Of a stretch of 32,939 bases of DNA, positions 1-7,404 are shown one piece after another (position 1 is the stretch's first letter; each line of letters begins with the position of its first letter). Source of the DNA: Lachnospiraceae bacterium (GTDB taxonomy: Bacteria > Bacillota > Clostridia > Lachnospirales > Lachnospiraceae); the NCBI GenBank assembly GCA_022793375.1, contig JAAWCS010000004.1, positions 1-32,939 of the forward strand, in the 5' to 3' direction. The position numbers and the translations under genes are program-made. Below the pieces are notes generated by a model that did not search any database, was not told the origin of the DNA, and worked only from the letters and a program-made list of their open reading frames with translations.

Positions 1-2
1 GG

Positions 3-422
3 GAGGTCATGGAGGCGCTTACGGATACGGCGGATCTGGATGCCGAGCAGGAGAGGCTCCAAAACGAGGGCGAGGTGGTCATGGGGCTGATACGGAAGGT
101 TATTTCGGATAATGCCCAGAAGGCCATGGATCAGGCGGAATACGAGCGGAAGTATAACGGGTACTGCGAACGGTACGAGGCTGCGAGGGTGCGGCTGGCG
201 GAGATCGGGGAGCTGCGGCTGGGGCGCATTGCAAAGAGGACGAAGATATCCTTATTCCTGAAAGAGCTGGCCAGCCGGGAGGGGTTGGTGGCGGAATTTG
301 ACGAGGAGCTCTGGTACGCCACGGTGGATCATGTGGCGGTATATGAGGATAAGCGCATGGTATTTACTTTCCGGGATCATACGCAGGTGGAGATTCCGGC
401 GGATAGGTGGAAGGCGGCATAG
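3..422 (+). CDS. Large serine recombinase, C-terminal fragment (5' end outside window)
   Basis: The reading frame is already open at the first base, so the ATG at 9 is probably internal and only the last ~140 codons are visible. The segment is charged and helical (residues ~10-75 counted from the ATG, coiled-coil-like), then ends with a FDEELWYATVDHVAVY stretch and a MVFTFRDHTQVEI strand. That ending is characteristic of the C-termini of large serine recombinases of Tn4451/TnpX-like and conjugative elements in Clostridia. Such proteins catalyse integration and excision between att sites; their catalytic serine domain would lie upstream of this window. The gene is followed by a strong terminator. 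The family call rests on recalled C-terminal sequence, not on catalytic residues, which are not present here. Confidence 0.72.
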   Translation, partial: EVMEALTDTADLDAEQERLQNEGEVVMGLIRKVISDNAQKAMDQAEYERKYNGYCERYEAARVRLAEIGELRLGRIAKRTKISLFLKELASREGLVAEFDEELWYATVDHVAVYEDKRMVFTFRDHTQVEIPADRWKAA

Positions 423-438
423 CGGCATAAAGAAACGA

Positions 439-479
439 AGCCCGCAGGTTCCTGGGATAGCAGAGCCTGCGGGCTTTTT
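439..479 (+). terminator. Rho-independent terminator after the recombinase
   Basis: A perfect 10-bp stem (AGCCCGCAGG at 439-448 with its complement at 466-475) is followed by a T-run at 474-479. It lies 17 bases after the recombinase stop. Confidence 0.9.
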
Positions 480-543
480 CTGATGGGCGGCCTTGGAGGG
501 GTGTTCATTTTGGGTAGTATGGGCTAAGAGTATGGGAATGAGA

Positions 544-583
544 AGCGGGTATGCACACCTTTTGATGTGGTACTCGCTTTTTT
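544..583 (+). terminator. Possible second hairpin with T-run
   Basis: AGCGGGTA at 544-551 can pair with TACTCGCT at 571-578 (one G-U pair), followed by T-rich sequence to 583. No gene precedes it directly. It may be a remnant of an element end or a back-up terminator. Confidence 0.4.
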
Positions 584-642
584 CGTATCCGTTTTGATTG
601 TATTAAAGTTTGTCGGGGAATATGGTCTGATTTTGGGGAGCG

Positions 643-671
643 AGCATCGGTTTAGGGAGCCGGTGCTTTTT
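643..671 (+). terminator. Possible terminator hairpin upstream of the rpe-like gene
   Basis: AGCATCGG-type stem at 643-650 pairs with 660-667 (one G-U pair) and runs into TTTTTG. The 423-790 interval carries no gene; it holds three hairpins and the putative -10 at 742-747. Confidence 0.45.
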
Positions 672-741
672 GTTTGCCTAAAAACGGTTCATCCAGGTCA
701 CGGGATTTGAACTGTCGGAAACAATTCTTTTGGTATACACT

Positions 742-747
742 TATAAT
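742..747 (+). promoter_or_regulatory. Putative -10 box for the ula-like operon
   Basis: A perfect TATAAT lies 44 bases before the rpe-like start. No good -35 sits 16-18 bases upstream; TTGAAC at 707-712 is too far away. The promoter may need an activator, which would fit the PRD activator-type regulator in the operon. Confidence 0.35.
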
Positions 748-790
748 CAGAACCGAAAAAGGAGAGAATGCTGCATAGAGGGGGGACAAA

Positions 791-1438
791 ATGGCAAAGG
801 TATCGGCATCGATCCTGGCCTGCAATCAGGTGAGAATCGGGGAAGAAGTACAGGCGGCCAAACAGGCGGGAGCGGATTTGCTTCATGTGGACGTCATGGA
901 CGGGGTTTATGTGCAGAACCTGGCCTGCGGGCCGCAGATGGTCGCAGATCTGAAAAGAGACTGCGGATTGCCGATCTCGGTACATATGGAACTGCTGCGG
1001 CCGGAAATCTTTTGGCCGATGTTTGCCCGGGCAGGAGCCGATATCCTTACGTTTCAGCTGGACGTCTGCCGAAACCCGATCCATCTGCTGCGGGAAATCC
1101 GGGCGGCGGGGATTAGGGCTGGGCTGGGCATCGGGCCGGCTTATGGGGTGGAAAGCCTGCGTTATCTTCTGCATCACATGGACTGGCTGATTTTGATGAG
1201 CGTGGAGCCGGGCTACGGCGGCCAGCCTTTTGAGGAAAGCATCTTTGAAAAGCTGCAAAGAGCGCGGCAGATCATGGAAGAAAGCGGGAGGCGGGTTCCG
1301 ATCTGCGTTGACGGCGGAGTGACCGAGGAAACGGGCCGCCGGCTGGTGAAGGCCGGCGCCGATGTGCTGATCGCCGGGAGTTTCCTTTTCCAGGGAAATA
1401 AAATCGGCAGGCGTGTACGGAGCCTGAAGGCGCTGTAG
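791..1438 (+). CDS. Ribulose-phosphate 3-epimerase family protein (Rpe/AlsE-like)
   Basis: This 215-aa TIM-barrel protein has the family's usual length. Metal and catalytic positions are all visible: H32 and D34 in HVDVMDG, H65 in SVHMEL, and D174 in VDGGV. The phosphate loop MSVEPGYGGQPF (136-147) and the GSFLF strand (192-196) are also present. The family interconverts ketopentose or ketohexose phosphates at C3. The usual FHxE motif after the fourth strand reads FQLD here, and the MSVNPGF motif has E139, so the substrate may not be D-ribulose-5-phosphate. It is the first gene of the PTS operon, where E. coli ula would use UlaE/UlaF epimerases, so a role on the decarboxylation product is inferred. 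AGGAG-like ribosome site (GAGGGGG) precedes ATG 791. Confidence 0.85.
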   Translation: MAKVSASILACNQVRIGEEVQAAKQAGADLLHVDVMDGVYVQNLACGPQMVADLKRDCGLPISVHMELLRPEIFWPMFARAGADILTFQLDVCRNPIHLLREIRAAGIRAGLGIGPAYGVESLRYLLHHMDWLILMSVEPGYGGQPFEESIFEKLQRARQIMEESGRRVPICVDGGVTEETGRRLVKAGADVLIAGSFLFQGNKIGRRVRSLKAL

Positions 1439-1531
1439 TATCCCACTATGCCCTGAAAACACGGGCAGTAATAAAGAAATACCGCAAGGGTATCCCATTA
1501 TGCCCTGAGAACACGGGCAGTAATAAAGAAA
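1439..1531 (+). repeat. Paired short palindromic repeat, locus 1
   Basis: Two 41-nt copies (1439-1479 and 1491-1531) are 39/41 identical and separated by 11 nt. Each copy contains a TGCCC/GGGCA hairpin with a 9-nt loop and ends in a locus-specific tail, AGTAATAAAGAAA. The spacer forms a second hairpin, ATACC-GCAAG-GGTAT. The same arrangement recurs at 12777-12869 and 13797-13883 with different tails. The second tail runs straight into the ribosome site of the next gene. Confidence 0.9.
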
Positions 1532-1544
1532 GGGGGCGGAAACA

Positions 1545-3509
1545 TTGCATAAGCGGCTGGTTGAGGAAATTTTAATGTTGGACAACGGGCAGGGGAGATA
1601 TTCTGTGGCAGAGCTGGCCGGCGCAATCGGTGTTTCCGCCAAAACGGTGCGGGAGGATATACGGGACATCAATTTGTTTTTAAGGAGAAAAAACCTGGGA
1701 CAGCTTGTGCTGAAAGCGGGGGTCATCGAGGTGTCCTGCCGTTTGAAGCCGGTGATCCGCGAGATTTGCAATTTGACGTTTGCGGAGTACTTTTTGTCCC
1801 GGGAGGAACGTCTGGTGGGGGAGAGCTTGTTCCTGGCTTGTTCCGGCAATCATACGACGATGCAGGAAATGGCGGATTTTTTGTCAGCGTCGCGCTCGAC
1901 CGTTTTGCTCGACATGAATGGGTTAAAGGAGTTTCTGGCGCCCTTTCAGTTAAGGCTGGTGGGATATTCCAGCCAGGGAAGCGAACTGGAGGGGGAGGAA
2001 ATCGGGGTACGAAGGCTGTTTGCTTTTATTTTTGGAAAGTGGACGCTGTTAGTGAAGATTTTTGTGAAAACCTTGATGAAGTGGCAGGGCGGGATCGGGA
2101 ATGCTTGTCTGGCGGAGGAATACCTGAAGGAGTGCAGGGCGGCGATCAGCGAGACGGAGAAGGAAACACGGATGTATCTGTCGGACCATTCCTATGAGTG
2201 GATGCTGTTTTACCTGGTTTTTGCATCCTGCCGGATTTCGGCGGGGTGTCCGCTTCGATGGGAGGGGCCGGGAAGGCGGCGGGACGCGTTTATGGTTTCG
2301 CTCTTTAAGCGGATGGGCAGCAGCCGTTTTGTGCGGCTGAATGCCTGCGAAGAAGATTTTGCCTGTTCTCTTTTGTCGGATCTGTATTACGTGAAGGGAA
2401 AACTGCAGGATGAAAACCTGCTCAAGCTCCAGATGCTGACGCGGCGGCTGATTGACCGGGTGTCAAAGGAACTGGGGTGCGAGTTGTATCGGGATTATCT
2501 GTTGTTTGAGAGCTTGACACAGCATTTTGAGCGGATTTTCCATGCCAGGGGGCTGGAGGGACCAAAGATGCTGGGCGCGGCGGACGTGCTGGCGATTGCA
2601 AAGGAGCATGAGGACGTGCTGGTGTGCGTGCGCAAGCACCTTTCTATCTGGAAGCAGTACGTGCCGCGGGAGTTGGAGGAATGGGAGACTGCTTACATTG
2701 TGGTATACATCTGCGCGGCGATGAACCGCCTGGCGCAGGAGGAGTGCGTAAGCAATGTAATCATTGTCTGCCATGGAGGGCTGGGCACCGGGCAGCTGAT
2801 CCGCTCGCAGATTTTGAGTCATTTTCAAGTAGAGGTGAAGGCGGTGCTGGCATCGCACTGCCTGGCGTATGAAAAGCTGGAGGAGATTGATTTTATTATC
2901 AGTACCATAGCGCTGGAACACAGCCCGCTTCCGCATATCGTGATTTCGCCGGTTTTAAAGGACGGGGATTTTAACCGGATCAGGGGGATGGCGGAGCGGT
3001 TTAAACGCAAGCGAAGGGGCGCAGGAGCGCTGCAGCGGCCGCGGATTACCGGGCCGGCGCAGTCCCTTTCCCGGCTTTTGACGCCGGAGTTTATCCGGCT
3101 GGACGGCGAGGCGGGGGATTGGCGGGAGGCGATTGCTCTGGCATCGCAGCCGCTTTTAAGACAGGGGAAAATCAGTGAAGCGTATGTGGAGGATATGATC
3201 CGGGCAATCCAGGAACACGGACCGTATGTGGTACTGTGCGAGGGATTTGCGCTGCCGCACGCGTCAACGGATCATGTATATGAAACGGGAATGAGCCTGC
3301 TGCGGCTGAAAACGCCGGTGGCGTTTGGCGCGGGCGATATGGATCCGATCGGCATGGTCTGTGTTTTATGCCCGAAGGACTCGGAGGGCCATTTGGAAGC
3401 GCTGTTTGATTTGTGCAACATTTGGGAGGATCCGGCCGGGCAGGCGGTGCTTTGCGGCAGCGCTTCGGCAGAGGAAATCTGGCGGATGTTTTGTGAAAGA
3501 GAGAAGTAA
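1545..3509 (+). CDS. PRD-containing PTS regulator with EIIB and EIIA domains (LicR/MtlR type)
   Basis: This 654-aa protein begins with a helix-turn-helix (residues ~17-45, AELAGAIGVSAKTVREDI), followed by a central PTS regulation region. The second PRD carries a clear histidine in LTQHFERIFHARG. Next is an EIIB-like domain with phosphocysteine C409 in VCHGGLGTG, and a C-terminal mannitol/fructose-type EIIA domain with H572 in ALPHAS. Proteins of this layout are DNA-binding activators whose activity is set by PTS phosphorylation at PRD, EIIB and EIIA sites. The canonical first-PRD histidine is not obvious (LFYLVFASCRI). TTG 1545 is chosen as start because AAAGGGGG sits at proper distance. It sits inside the PTS operon and probably controls it. 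Confidence 0.9.
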   Translation: MHKRLVEEILMLDNGQGRYSVAELAGAIGVSAKTVREDIRDINLFLRRKNLGQLVLKAGVIEVSCRLKPVIREICNLTFAEYFLSREERLVGESLFLACSGNHTTMQEMADFLSASRSTVLLDMNGLKEFLAPFQLRLVGYSSQGSELEGEEIGVRRLFAFIFGKWTLLVKIFVKTLMKWQGGIGNACLAEEYLKECRAAISETEKETRMYLSDHSYEWMLFYLVFASCRISAGCPLRWEGPGRRRDAFMVSLFKRMGSSRFVRLNACEEDFACSLLSDLYYVKGKLQDENLLKLQMLTRRLIDRVSKELGCELYRDYLLFESLTQHFERIFHARGLEGPKMLGAADVLAIAKEHEDVLVCVRKHLSIWKQYVPRELEEWETAYIVVYICAAMNRLAQEECVSNVIIVCHGGLGTGQLIRSQILSHFQVEVKAVLASHCLAYEKLEEIDFIISTIALEHSPLPHIVISPVLKDGDFNRIRGMAERFKRKRRGAGALQRPRITGPAQSLSRLLTPEFIRLDGEAGDWREAIALASQPLLRQGKISEAYVEDMIRAIQEHGPYVVLCEGFALPHASTDHVYETGMSLLRLKTPVAFGAGDMDPIGMVCVLCPKDSEGHLEALFDLCNIWEDPAGQAVLCGSASAEEIWRMFCEREK

Positions 3510-3543
3510 AACAAATCCTGCGCAGGGTTGTTTTCAGATAAGG

Positions 3544-3568
3544 GGACGCCGGTTTCAGGCAGGCGTCC
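3544..3568 (+). other. Intergenic hairpin between regulator and EIIA
   Basis: A perfect 7-bp stem, GGACGCC at 3544-3550 with GGCGTCC at 3562-3568, lies in the 82-bp gap. There is no T-run after it, so an mRNA-stability or processing role is more likely than termination. Confidence 0.5.
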
Positions 3569-3591
3569 GATCAATAGAAGGGAGGATGCGG

Positions 3592-4050
3592 ATGATAATC
3601 CGGGAATTCTACGAGGAGGGGCTCTATGCGTTTGCCGGCGGTTTTGCCTGCTGGGAGGACGCCGTGCTTGCTTCGATTGAGCCCTTGGTGGAACGGGGGA
3701 TGGCGGAGAGGGGGTATGGGAAGGAGATCATCGATTCGGTAAAAAAGTATGGACCCTATATCAATATATCGGAACTGGTGAGCATTCCGCACGCGGGAAT
3801 TTCGCCGTGCGTGCACGGGAGCGGAATGGCGATGATGATTACCCGGGAACCGGTGGATTTTGGGGAGGAAAGCGAGTTTAAACCGCGGATTTTCTTTGCG
3901 TTTTGCTCAACGGAGGCGGAGGCGCATCTGGAACGGCTGCAGCAGATCAGCGATTTTTGCTCGCAGGAGTCGCAGCTGGCAGAGCTGCTTGCCCTGCACA
4001 GCAAAGAAGAACTGGAGGAATATCTGAGAAGAAAAGGAGAGGACGTATGA
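3592..4050 (+). CDS. PTS EIIA component, mannitol/fructose (ascorbate-type) family
   Basis: This 152-aa single-domain EIIA accepts phosphate from HPr and passes it to EIIB. The phosphohistidine is H67 in SIPHAG. The start is placed at ATG 3592 because AGGGAGG at 3579-3585 is 6 nt upstream; the in-frame ATG at 3586 touches the ribosome site. The stop overlaps the EIIC start (ATGA), indicating translational coupling. It is paralogous to the EIIA domain at the end of the upstream regulator (both have a KYGPY/EHGPY motif before the active histidine). It corresponds to UlaC in the E. coli ascorbate system. Confidence 0.9.
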   Translation: MIIREFYEEGLYAFAGGFACWEDAVLASIEPLVERGMAERGYGKEIIDSVKKYGPYINISELVSIPHAGISPCVHGSGMAMMITREPVDFGEESEFKPRIFFAFCSTEAEAHLERLQQISDFCSQESQLAELLALHSKEELEEYLRRKGEDV

Positions 4051-5162
4051 ACATAGTAATGGCGGTATGGGGATTTTTTCAGACAAACGTGCTGACACAG
4101 CCGGCTTTTTTCATCGGGTTTATCGTACTGCTTGGGTATCTGCTGATGAAAAAGCCGTGGTATGAATGCCTGGCGGGATTTTTGAAAGCGACGGTGGGGT
4201 ATTTTATCTTAACCGTCGGCTCGAACGGGCTGATTAACACCTTCCGGCCGATTCTGGCAGGACTCAGCGCGCGCTTTGGGCTCAATGCGGTGGTGATCGA
4301 CCCGTATTTCGGGCAGGTGGCGGCGCAGAACGCGGTGGAATCGATCGGCCGCTCGTTTTCGATGATGATGTCGGTGATCCTGGTGGCGTTTTTAATCAAT
4401 ATTGTGCTGGTGCTCTTTCGCCGGTGGACGAAAATACGGACGGTTTTTCTGACCGGTCATATCATGGTGCTGCAGGCGTCGGTAGCGCTGTGGGTGGTGC
4501 TGTATTGTTTCCCGGCCTTGCAGGATATGCAGATCGTCCTTTTGATGGGCGCGCTTTTGGGAGTCTACTGGTCGGTGTTTTCCAATCTGACCGTGGAGCC
4601 GGCGCAGCATCTGACCGAGGGCGGAAATTTTACGCTGGGCCATTCCAACATGCTGGGCTTCTGGCTGGCGGATAAGGTATCGAAAAAGATCGGCGATCGG
4701 GAGAAAAAGGTAGAGGATTTGAATTTGCCGGGATTTTTATCGATCTTCAAAGAAAACCTGGTGTCGACCAGCATTTTGATGCTGCTGTTTTTCGGGACGA
4801 TTATGCTGATTATCGGCAAGGAACAGATGCAGACGATCGATACGTCGTTTACCACGCAGAATTTCGGCTTTTATATCCTGCAGAAATGTTTGTTTTTTGC
4901 CGTATATCTGATGATTTTACTGCAGGGGGTGGGATTATTTGTTAATGAGCTGACATATTCGTTTACGGGGATTTCGTCGACGATCCTGAAGGGGGCGATC
5001 CCGGCCATCGATTGTCCCGGGCTTTTTGGCTACAGCAGCGGGAACGTAATTACGCTGGGCTTTTTGTTCGGCGCGCTGGGGCAGTTTGTGGCGATCGCCG
5101 GCCTGATCGTGGAGGATTATGAAGCCTATGCGCAGGAAAACGGGATAACGCTGGAAAATTAA
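4047..5162 (+). CDS. PTS EIIC, ascorbate-type (UlaA/SgaT family), shortened at the C-terminus
   Basis: This 371-aa multi-spanning membrane permease starts at ATG 4047, overlapping the EIIA stop. Family signatures include an IRTVFLTGHIM segment after the third or fourth helix, a LTEGGNFTLGHSNMLGFW loop and LNLPGFLSIFKENLVSTSI before the later helices. UlaA proteins are usually ~450-480 aa. Here the chain stops after helix GFLFGALGQFVAIAGLIV with a hydrophilic tail (EDYEAYAQENGITLEN), so the last pair of membrane segments seen in E. coli UlaA is missing. It lies between EIIA and EIIB genes and should transport a lactone or sugar acid with phosphorylation by EIIB. Confidence 0.88.
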   Translation: MNIVMAVWGFFQTNVLTQPAFFIGFIVLLGYLLMKKPWYECLAGFLKATVGYFILTVGSNGLINTFRPILAGLSARFGLNAVVIDPYFGQVAAQNAVESIGRSFSMMMSVILVAFLINIVLVLFRRWTKIRTVFLTGHIMVLQASVALWVVLYCFPALQDMQIVLLMGALLGVYWSVFSNLTVEPAQHLTEGGNFTLGHSNMLGFWLADKVSKKIGDREKKVEDLNLPGFLSIFKENLVSTSILMLLFFGTIMLIIGKEQMQTIDTSFTTQNFGFYILQKCLFFAVYLMILLQGVGLFVNELTYSFTGISSTILKGAIPAIDCPGLFGYSSGNVITLGFLFGALGQFVAIAGLIVEDYEAYAQENGITLEN

Positions 5163-5174
5163 GGAGGTTTTGGC

Positions 5175-5480
5175 ATGTTAAAGATTATCGCCCTGTGCGC
5201 GAACGGCATGGGGACAAGCAGTATGATTGAACGGAAGGTGCAGGGGATCGCGGACCGCCTGGGCGTGGAGGCAAAGGTGAGCCACGCAAGCCTGGGGGCC
5301 GGGAAAACCAAGGCCAAAGGCCAGCACATTGTTTTTTGTTCCAGGGCCTTTGTCGGCGATTTGAAAAGCCTGCAGTGCGCGGAAACGGAAGTGATCGGGG
5401 TGCGAAACCTGATGTCGGATCAAGAGATTACACAAAAGCTTATAGAGTATCTTGATCGTAAGGGAATTGAACACAAATAA
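5175..5480 (+). CDS. PTS EIIB, ascorbate/lactose type (UlaB-like)
   Basis: This 101-aa cytoplasmic EIIB has the phosphocysteine C8 in the N-terminal P-loop IIALCANGMGTSSMI, as in UlaB and SgaB. It transfers phosphate from EIIA to the incoming substrate bound by EIIC. The gap to the EIIC stop is 12 nt and contains the GGAGG ribosome site, so the two genes are closely coupled. Length is normal for the family. Confidence 0.93.
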   Translation: MLKIIALCANGMGTSSMIERKVQGIADRLGVEAKVSHASLGAGKTKAKGQHIVFCSRAFVGDLKSLQCAETEVIGVRNLMSDQEITQKLIEYLDRKGIEHK

Positions 5481-5544
5481 GGAAGAAATACTTAAGGAGT
5501 ATGTCATTATATCCCGGGAACAGGGGCCAGAAGGAGGAAATACC

Positions 5545-6525
5545 ATGGGATTTATACGGACAGTGCTGGGAGATATTAGGCCGGAGGAATTTGGCGTATG
5601 CGATGCGCATGAACATTTGTTCCGGGCCGGCGGGCCGGAGGTGGCGCACGACAGGGATTTTTTAATCGACGATTATCCGGCGGCGGCAGCGGAGGTACAG
5701 GATTGGATCGACCACGGCGGGAAGTCGATGGTTTTGATGGATCCGATCGGCTGCGGGCGCAACGTGCCGGATACGGTGCGGCTGGCAGAGGAATTTGCCG
5801 GGAAAGCGCATTTTGTAGCCGCAACGGGATTTCAGAAAGGCGATTTTTATGACCATCGGGTATCGTTTGCGGCGACCAATACGCTGGCGGATATCGTGGA
5901 CATGCTGTGCCGGGAGATTGTGGAGGGAATGGATCAAAACAGTTACAACGGGCCAATTGTCAAGCGGGTAAAGAACCGGGCCGGCGTGATCAAAGCGGGA
6001 ACCGGGTATGCGAATATCTCGGAATTTGAACTCAAAACGATGAAAGCGGCGGCTTTGACGCAGAAGGAGACGGGCGCGCCGATTTCGATCCATACGCAGC
6101 TGGGGACGATGGGCTATGAGGATGCCTGCTACTTGAAGGAACAGGGAGCAGACCCCGAACATGTGATTATCTGCCATGTGCAGAAAGAACCGGACCGATT
6201 CTATCACAAGAAGATTTTGGACACAGGGGTTTATATCTGCTATGACGGGCCGGACCGGGCAAAGTATTTTCCCGATTCCGTGCATGTGGATAATTTAAAA
6301 TGGCTGATTGAGAAGGGATACCAGAAGAAAATCCTTCTGTCAATGGATGCCGGCCGCGCCAGCTACCAGAAATCCCATATGGCGCGTAAAGGAAGGAAAG
6401 CCAACGGGATTTCGTATCTGCTCACGCGGTTTGTAGAGGAACTGCGGGAGGCTGGCATCGGCGAAGAGGCGATCCGGGACATGCTGACGGCAAACGCGGC
6501 GCGGGCCTTTTGTTTCACAGAGTGA
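5545..6525 (+). CDS. Phosphotriesterase-family metal hydrolase, probable phospho-lactonase
   Basis: This 326-aa amidohydrolase-superfamily enzyme has the complete binuclear metal set of phosphotriesterase homologues: H22 and H24 (DAHEH), K150 (GVIKAGTGY, the lysine carboxylated in the family), H183 (SIHTQ), H211 (CHVQ) and D268 (SMDAG). Members linked to ascorbate-type PTS genes are known to hydrolyse furanose-lactone 5-phosphates. In this operon it takes the place of UlaG, which belongs to the unrelated metallo-beta-lactamase fold. ATG 5545 is chosen because AAGGAGG lies 7 nt upstream; the longer frame from 5452 overlaps EIIB. Lactonase function is inferred from family and context. Confidence 0.85.
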   Translation: MGFIRTVLGDIRPEEFGVCDAHEHLFRAGGPEVAHDRDFLIDDYPAAAAEVQDWIDHGGKSMVLMDPIGCGRNVPDTVRLAEEFAGKAHFVAATGFQKGDFYDHRVSFAATNTLADIVDMLCREIVEGMDQNSYNGPIVKRVKNRAGVIKAGTGYANISEFELKTMKAAALTQKETGAPISIHTQLGTMGYEDACYLKEQGADPEHVIICHVQKEPDRFYHKKILDTGVYICYDGPDRAKYFPDSVHVDNLKWLIEKGYQKKILLSMDAGRASYQKSHMARKGRKANGISYLLTRFVEELREAGIGEEAIRDMLTANAARAFCFTE

Positions 6526-6546
6526 TTGGACGGGAAAGGAGAGATC

Positions 6547-7185
6547 ATGCGTCCCCAATTACAGATTGCGTTGGATGTCGGTTCGATTTGCGAGGCAAAA
6601 CGGATTTTGACAAAGGAAGTGCTACACGAGGTGGATATCGTGGAAGCCGGGACTCTTTTGCTGGCGGCCGAGGGTGCGCGGGCGGTGAAGGAACTGCGAA
6701 AACACATCGGGGAAAAGAAAACGCTGGTCGCGGATTTCAAAATCGCCGACGGAGCCGGGGTGCTGGCGTCGATGTTTTTCGACGCGGGAGCCGATCTGAC
6801 CACGGTGATCGCGGCGGCCGGGCCGGATTCGATGAAAAAGGCGCAGGAAGCAGCCGGGGAGAGAGGAAAGGAATTGCAGATCGAACTGTATGGCCGCTGG
6901 GACTTACAGCTGGCTAAGGAGTGGTATAAGCTTGGCCTGCATCACATTATTTTCCATCATGCCAGGGACGGCGCGCATCGCTGGAATGCAGCCGATGTAG
7001 AACAGGTGCGCAGATTGCAGGAAATCGGCTATCAGGTCAGCGTCACGGGCGGGCTTGACCGGGAAAGCATCCGATTGTTTAAAGAACAGCCGGCGTTTGC
7101 GTTTATCGCCGGGCGGGCGTTGTATGGGAGTAAGGAGCCGGCGAAAGAGGCACAGGCGCTGAAGGAAGCGATGAGCGGCATATAG
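6547..7185 (+). CDS. 3-keto-L-gulonate-6-phosphate decarboxylase family (UlaD-like)
   Basis: This 212-aa member of the orotidine-5-phosphate decarboxylase suprafamily carries the DxKxxD signature (D63, K65, D68 in ADFKIAD). D10, E33, E113, H137 and R140 align with the UlaD catalytic set. The C-terminal FIAGRALYG phosphate loop is also present. UlaD converts 3-keto-L-gulonate-6-phosphate to L-xylulose-5-phosphate and CO2; hexulose-phosphate synthases share the fold, so that activity cannot be excluded. ATG 6547 is preferred over the upstream TTG 6526 because AAAGGAGAG is 3-5 nt ahead of it. It is the last gene of the PTS operon. Confidence 0.87.
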   Translation: MRPQLQIALDVGSICEAKRILTKEVLHEVDIVEAGTLLLAAEGARAVKELRKHIGEKKTLVADFKIADGAGVLASMFFDAGADLTTVIAAAGPDSMKKAQEAAGERGKELQIELYGRWDLQLAKEWYKLGLHHIIFHHARDGAHRWNAADVEQVRRLQEIGYQVSVTGGLDRESIRLFKEQPAFAFIAGRALYGSKEPAKEAQALKEAMSGI

Positions 7186-7256
7186 CGTAAAAAAACGGCT
7201 TTGGCACGAGATGCAAAAAAAAACATAAAAGAATCCTTTAAGAAGCGAAAATATTC

Positions 7257-7389
7257 GGGGGCAGCTGTAAAACTTAGACAAAATACAAAGTGAGCCTACA
7301 TGCGCCGCTGACGCGGCGCACCACCAAGGCGTGAAAGCCGATCACTCCTTCACCCTATTGTATGGAATCTTTGTTTTACAGCGGCCCCC
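7257..7389. repeat. 133-bp element bounded by 17-bp inverted repeats
   Basis: The arms 7257-7273 and 7373-7389 match at 16 of 17 positions as inverted repeats (GGGGGC.GCTGTAAAAC type). Inside is a perfect 8-bp hairpin, TGCGCCGC-TGAC-GCGGCGCA at 7301-7320. No reading frame is evident. It lies between the convergent ends of the ula-like operon and deoC. It could be a non-autonomous mobile element or a structured 3' end. Confidence 0.7.
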
Positions 7390-7399
7390 GGCCGCTTTT
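7381..7399 (+). terminator. Terminator of the ula-like operon
   Basis: GCGGCC (7381-7386) pairs with GGCCGC (7390-7395) around a 3-nt loop and is followed by TTTTCTG. It overlaps the right arm of the 133-bp element, so the operon may have borrowed its terminator from that element. Confidence 0.6.
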
Positions 7400-7404
7400 C
7401 TGTC

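Noticed and set aside
483..527. Short MGGLGGVF-type open frame as a leader peptide
   Set aside because: Only 14 codons, no ribosome site and located after a terminator.
706..716. An 11-nt match (TTTGAACTGTC) between the region after the recombinase and the last bases of the window, considered as att repeats
   Set aside because: Matches of this length are expected many times by chance in 33 kb, and no longer similarity surrounds it.
698..1849. A 383-codon reverse-strand open frame
   Set aside because: It lies opposite the rpe-like gene, repeat locus 1 and the regulator start, which have clear family motifs; the reverse frame is a shadow of GC-rich coding DNA.
3325..3591. Upstream extension of the EIIA gene
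   Set aside because: It overlaps the end of the regulator gene out of frame, and a well-placed ribosome site supports ATG 3592.
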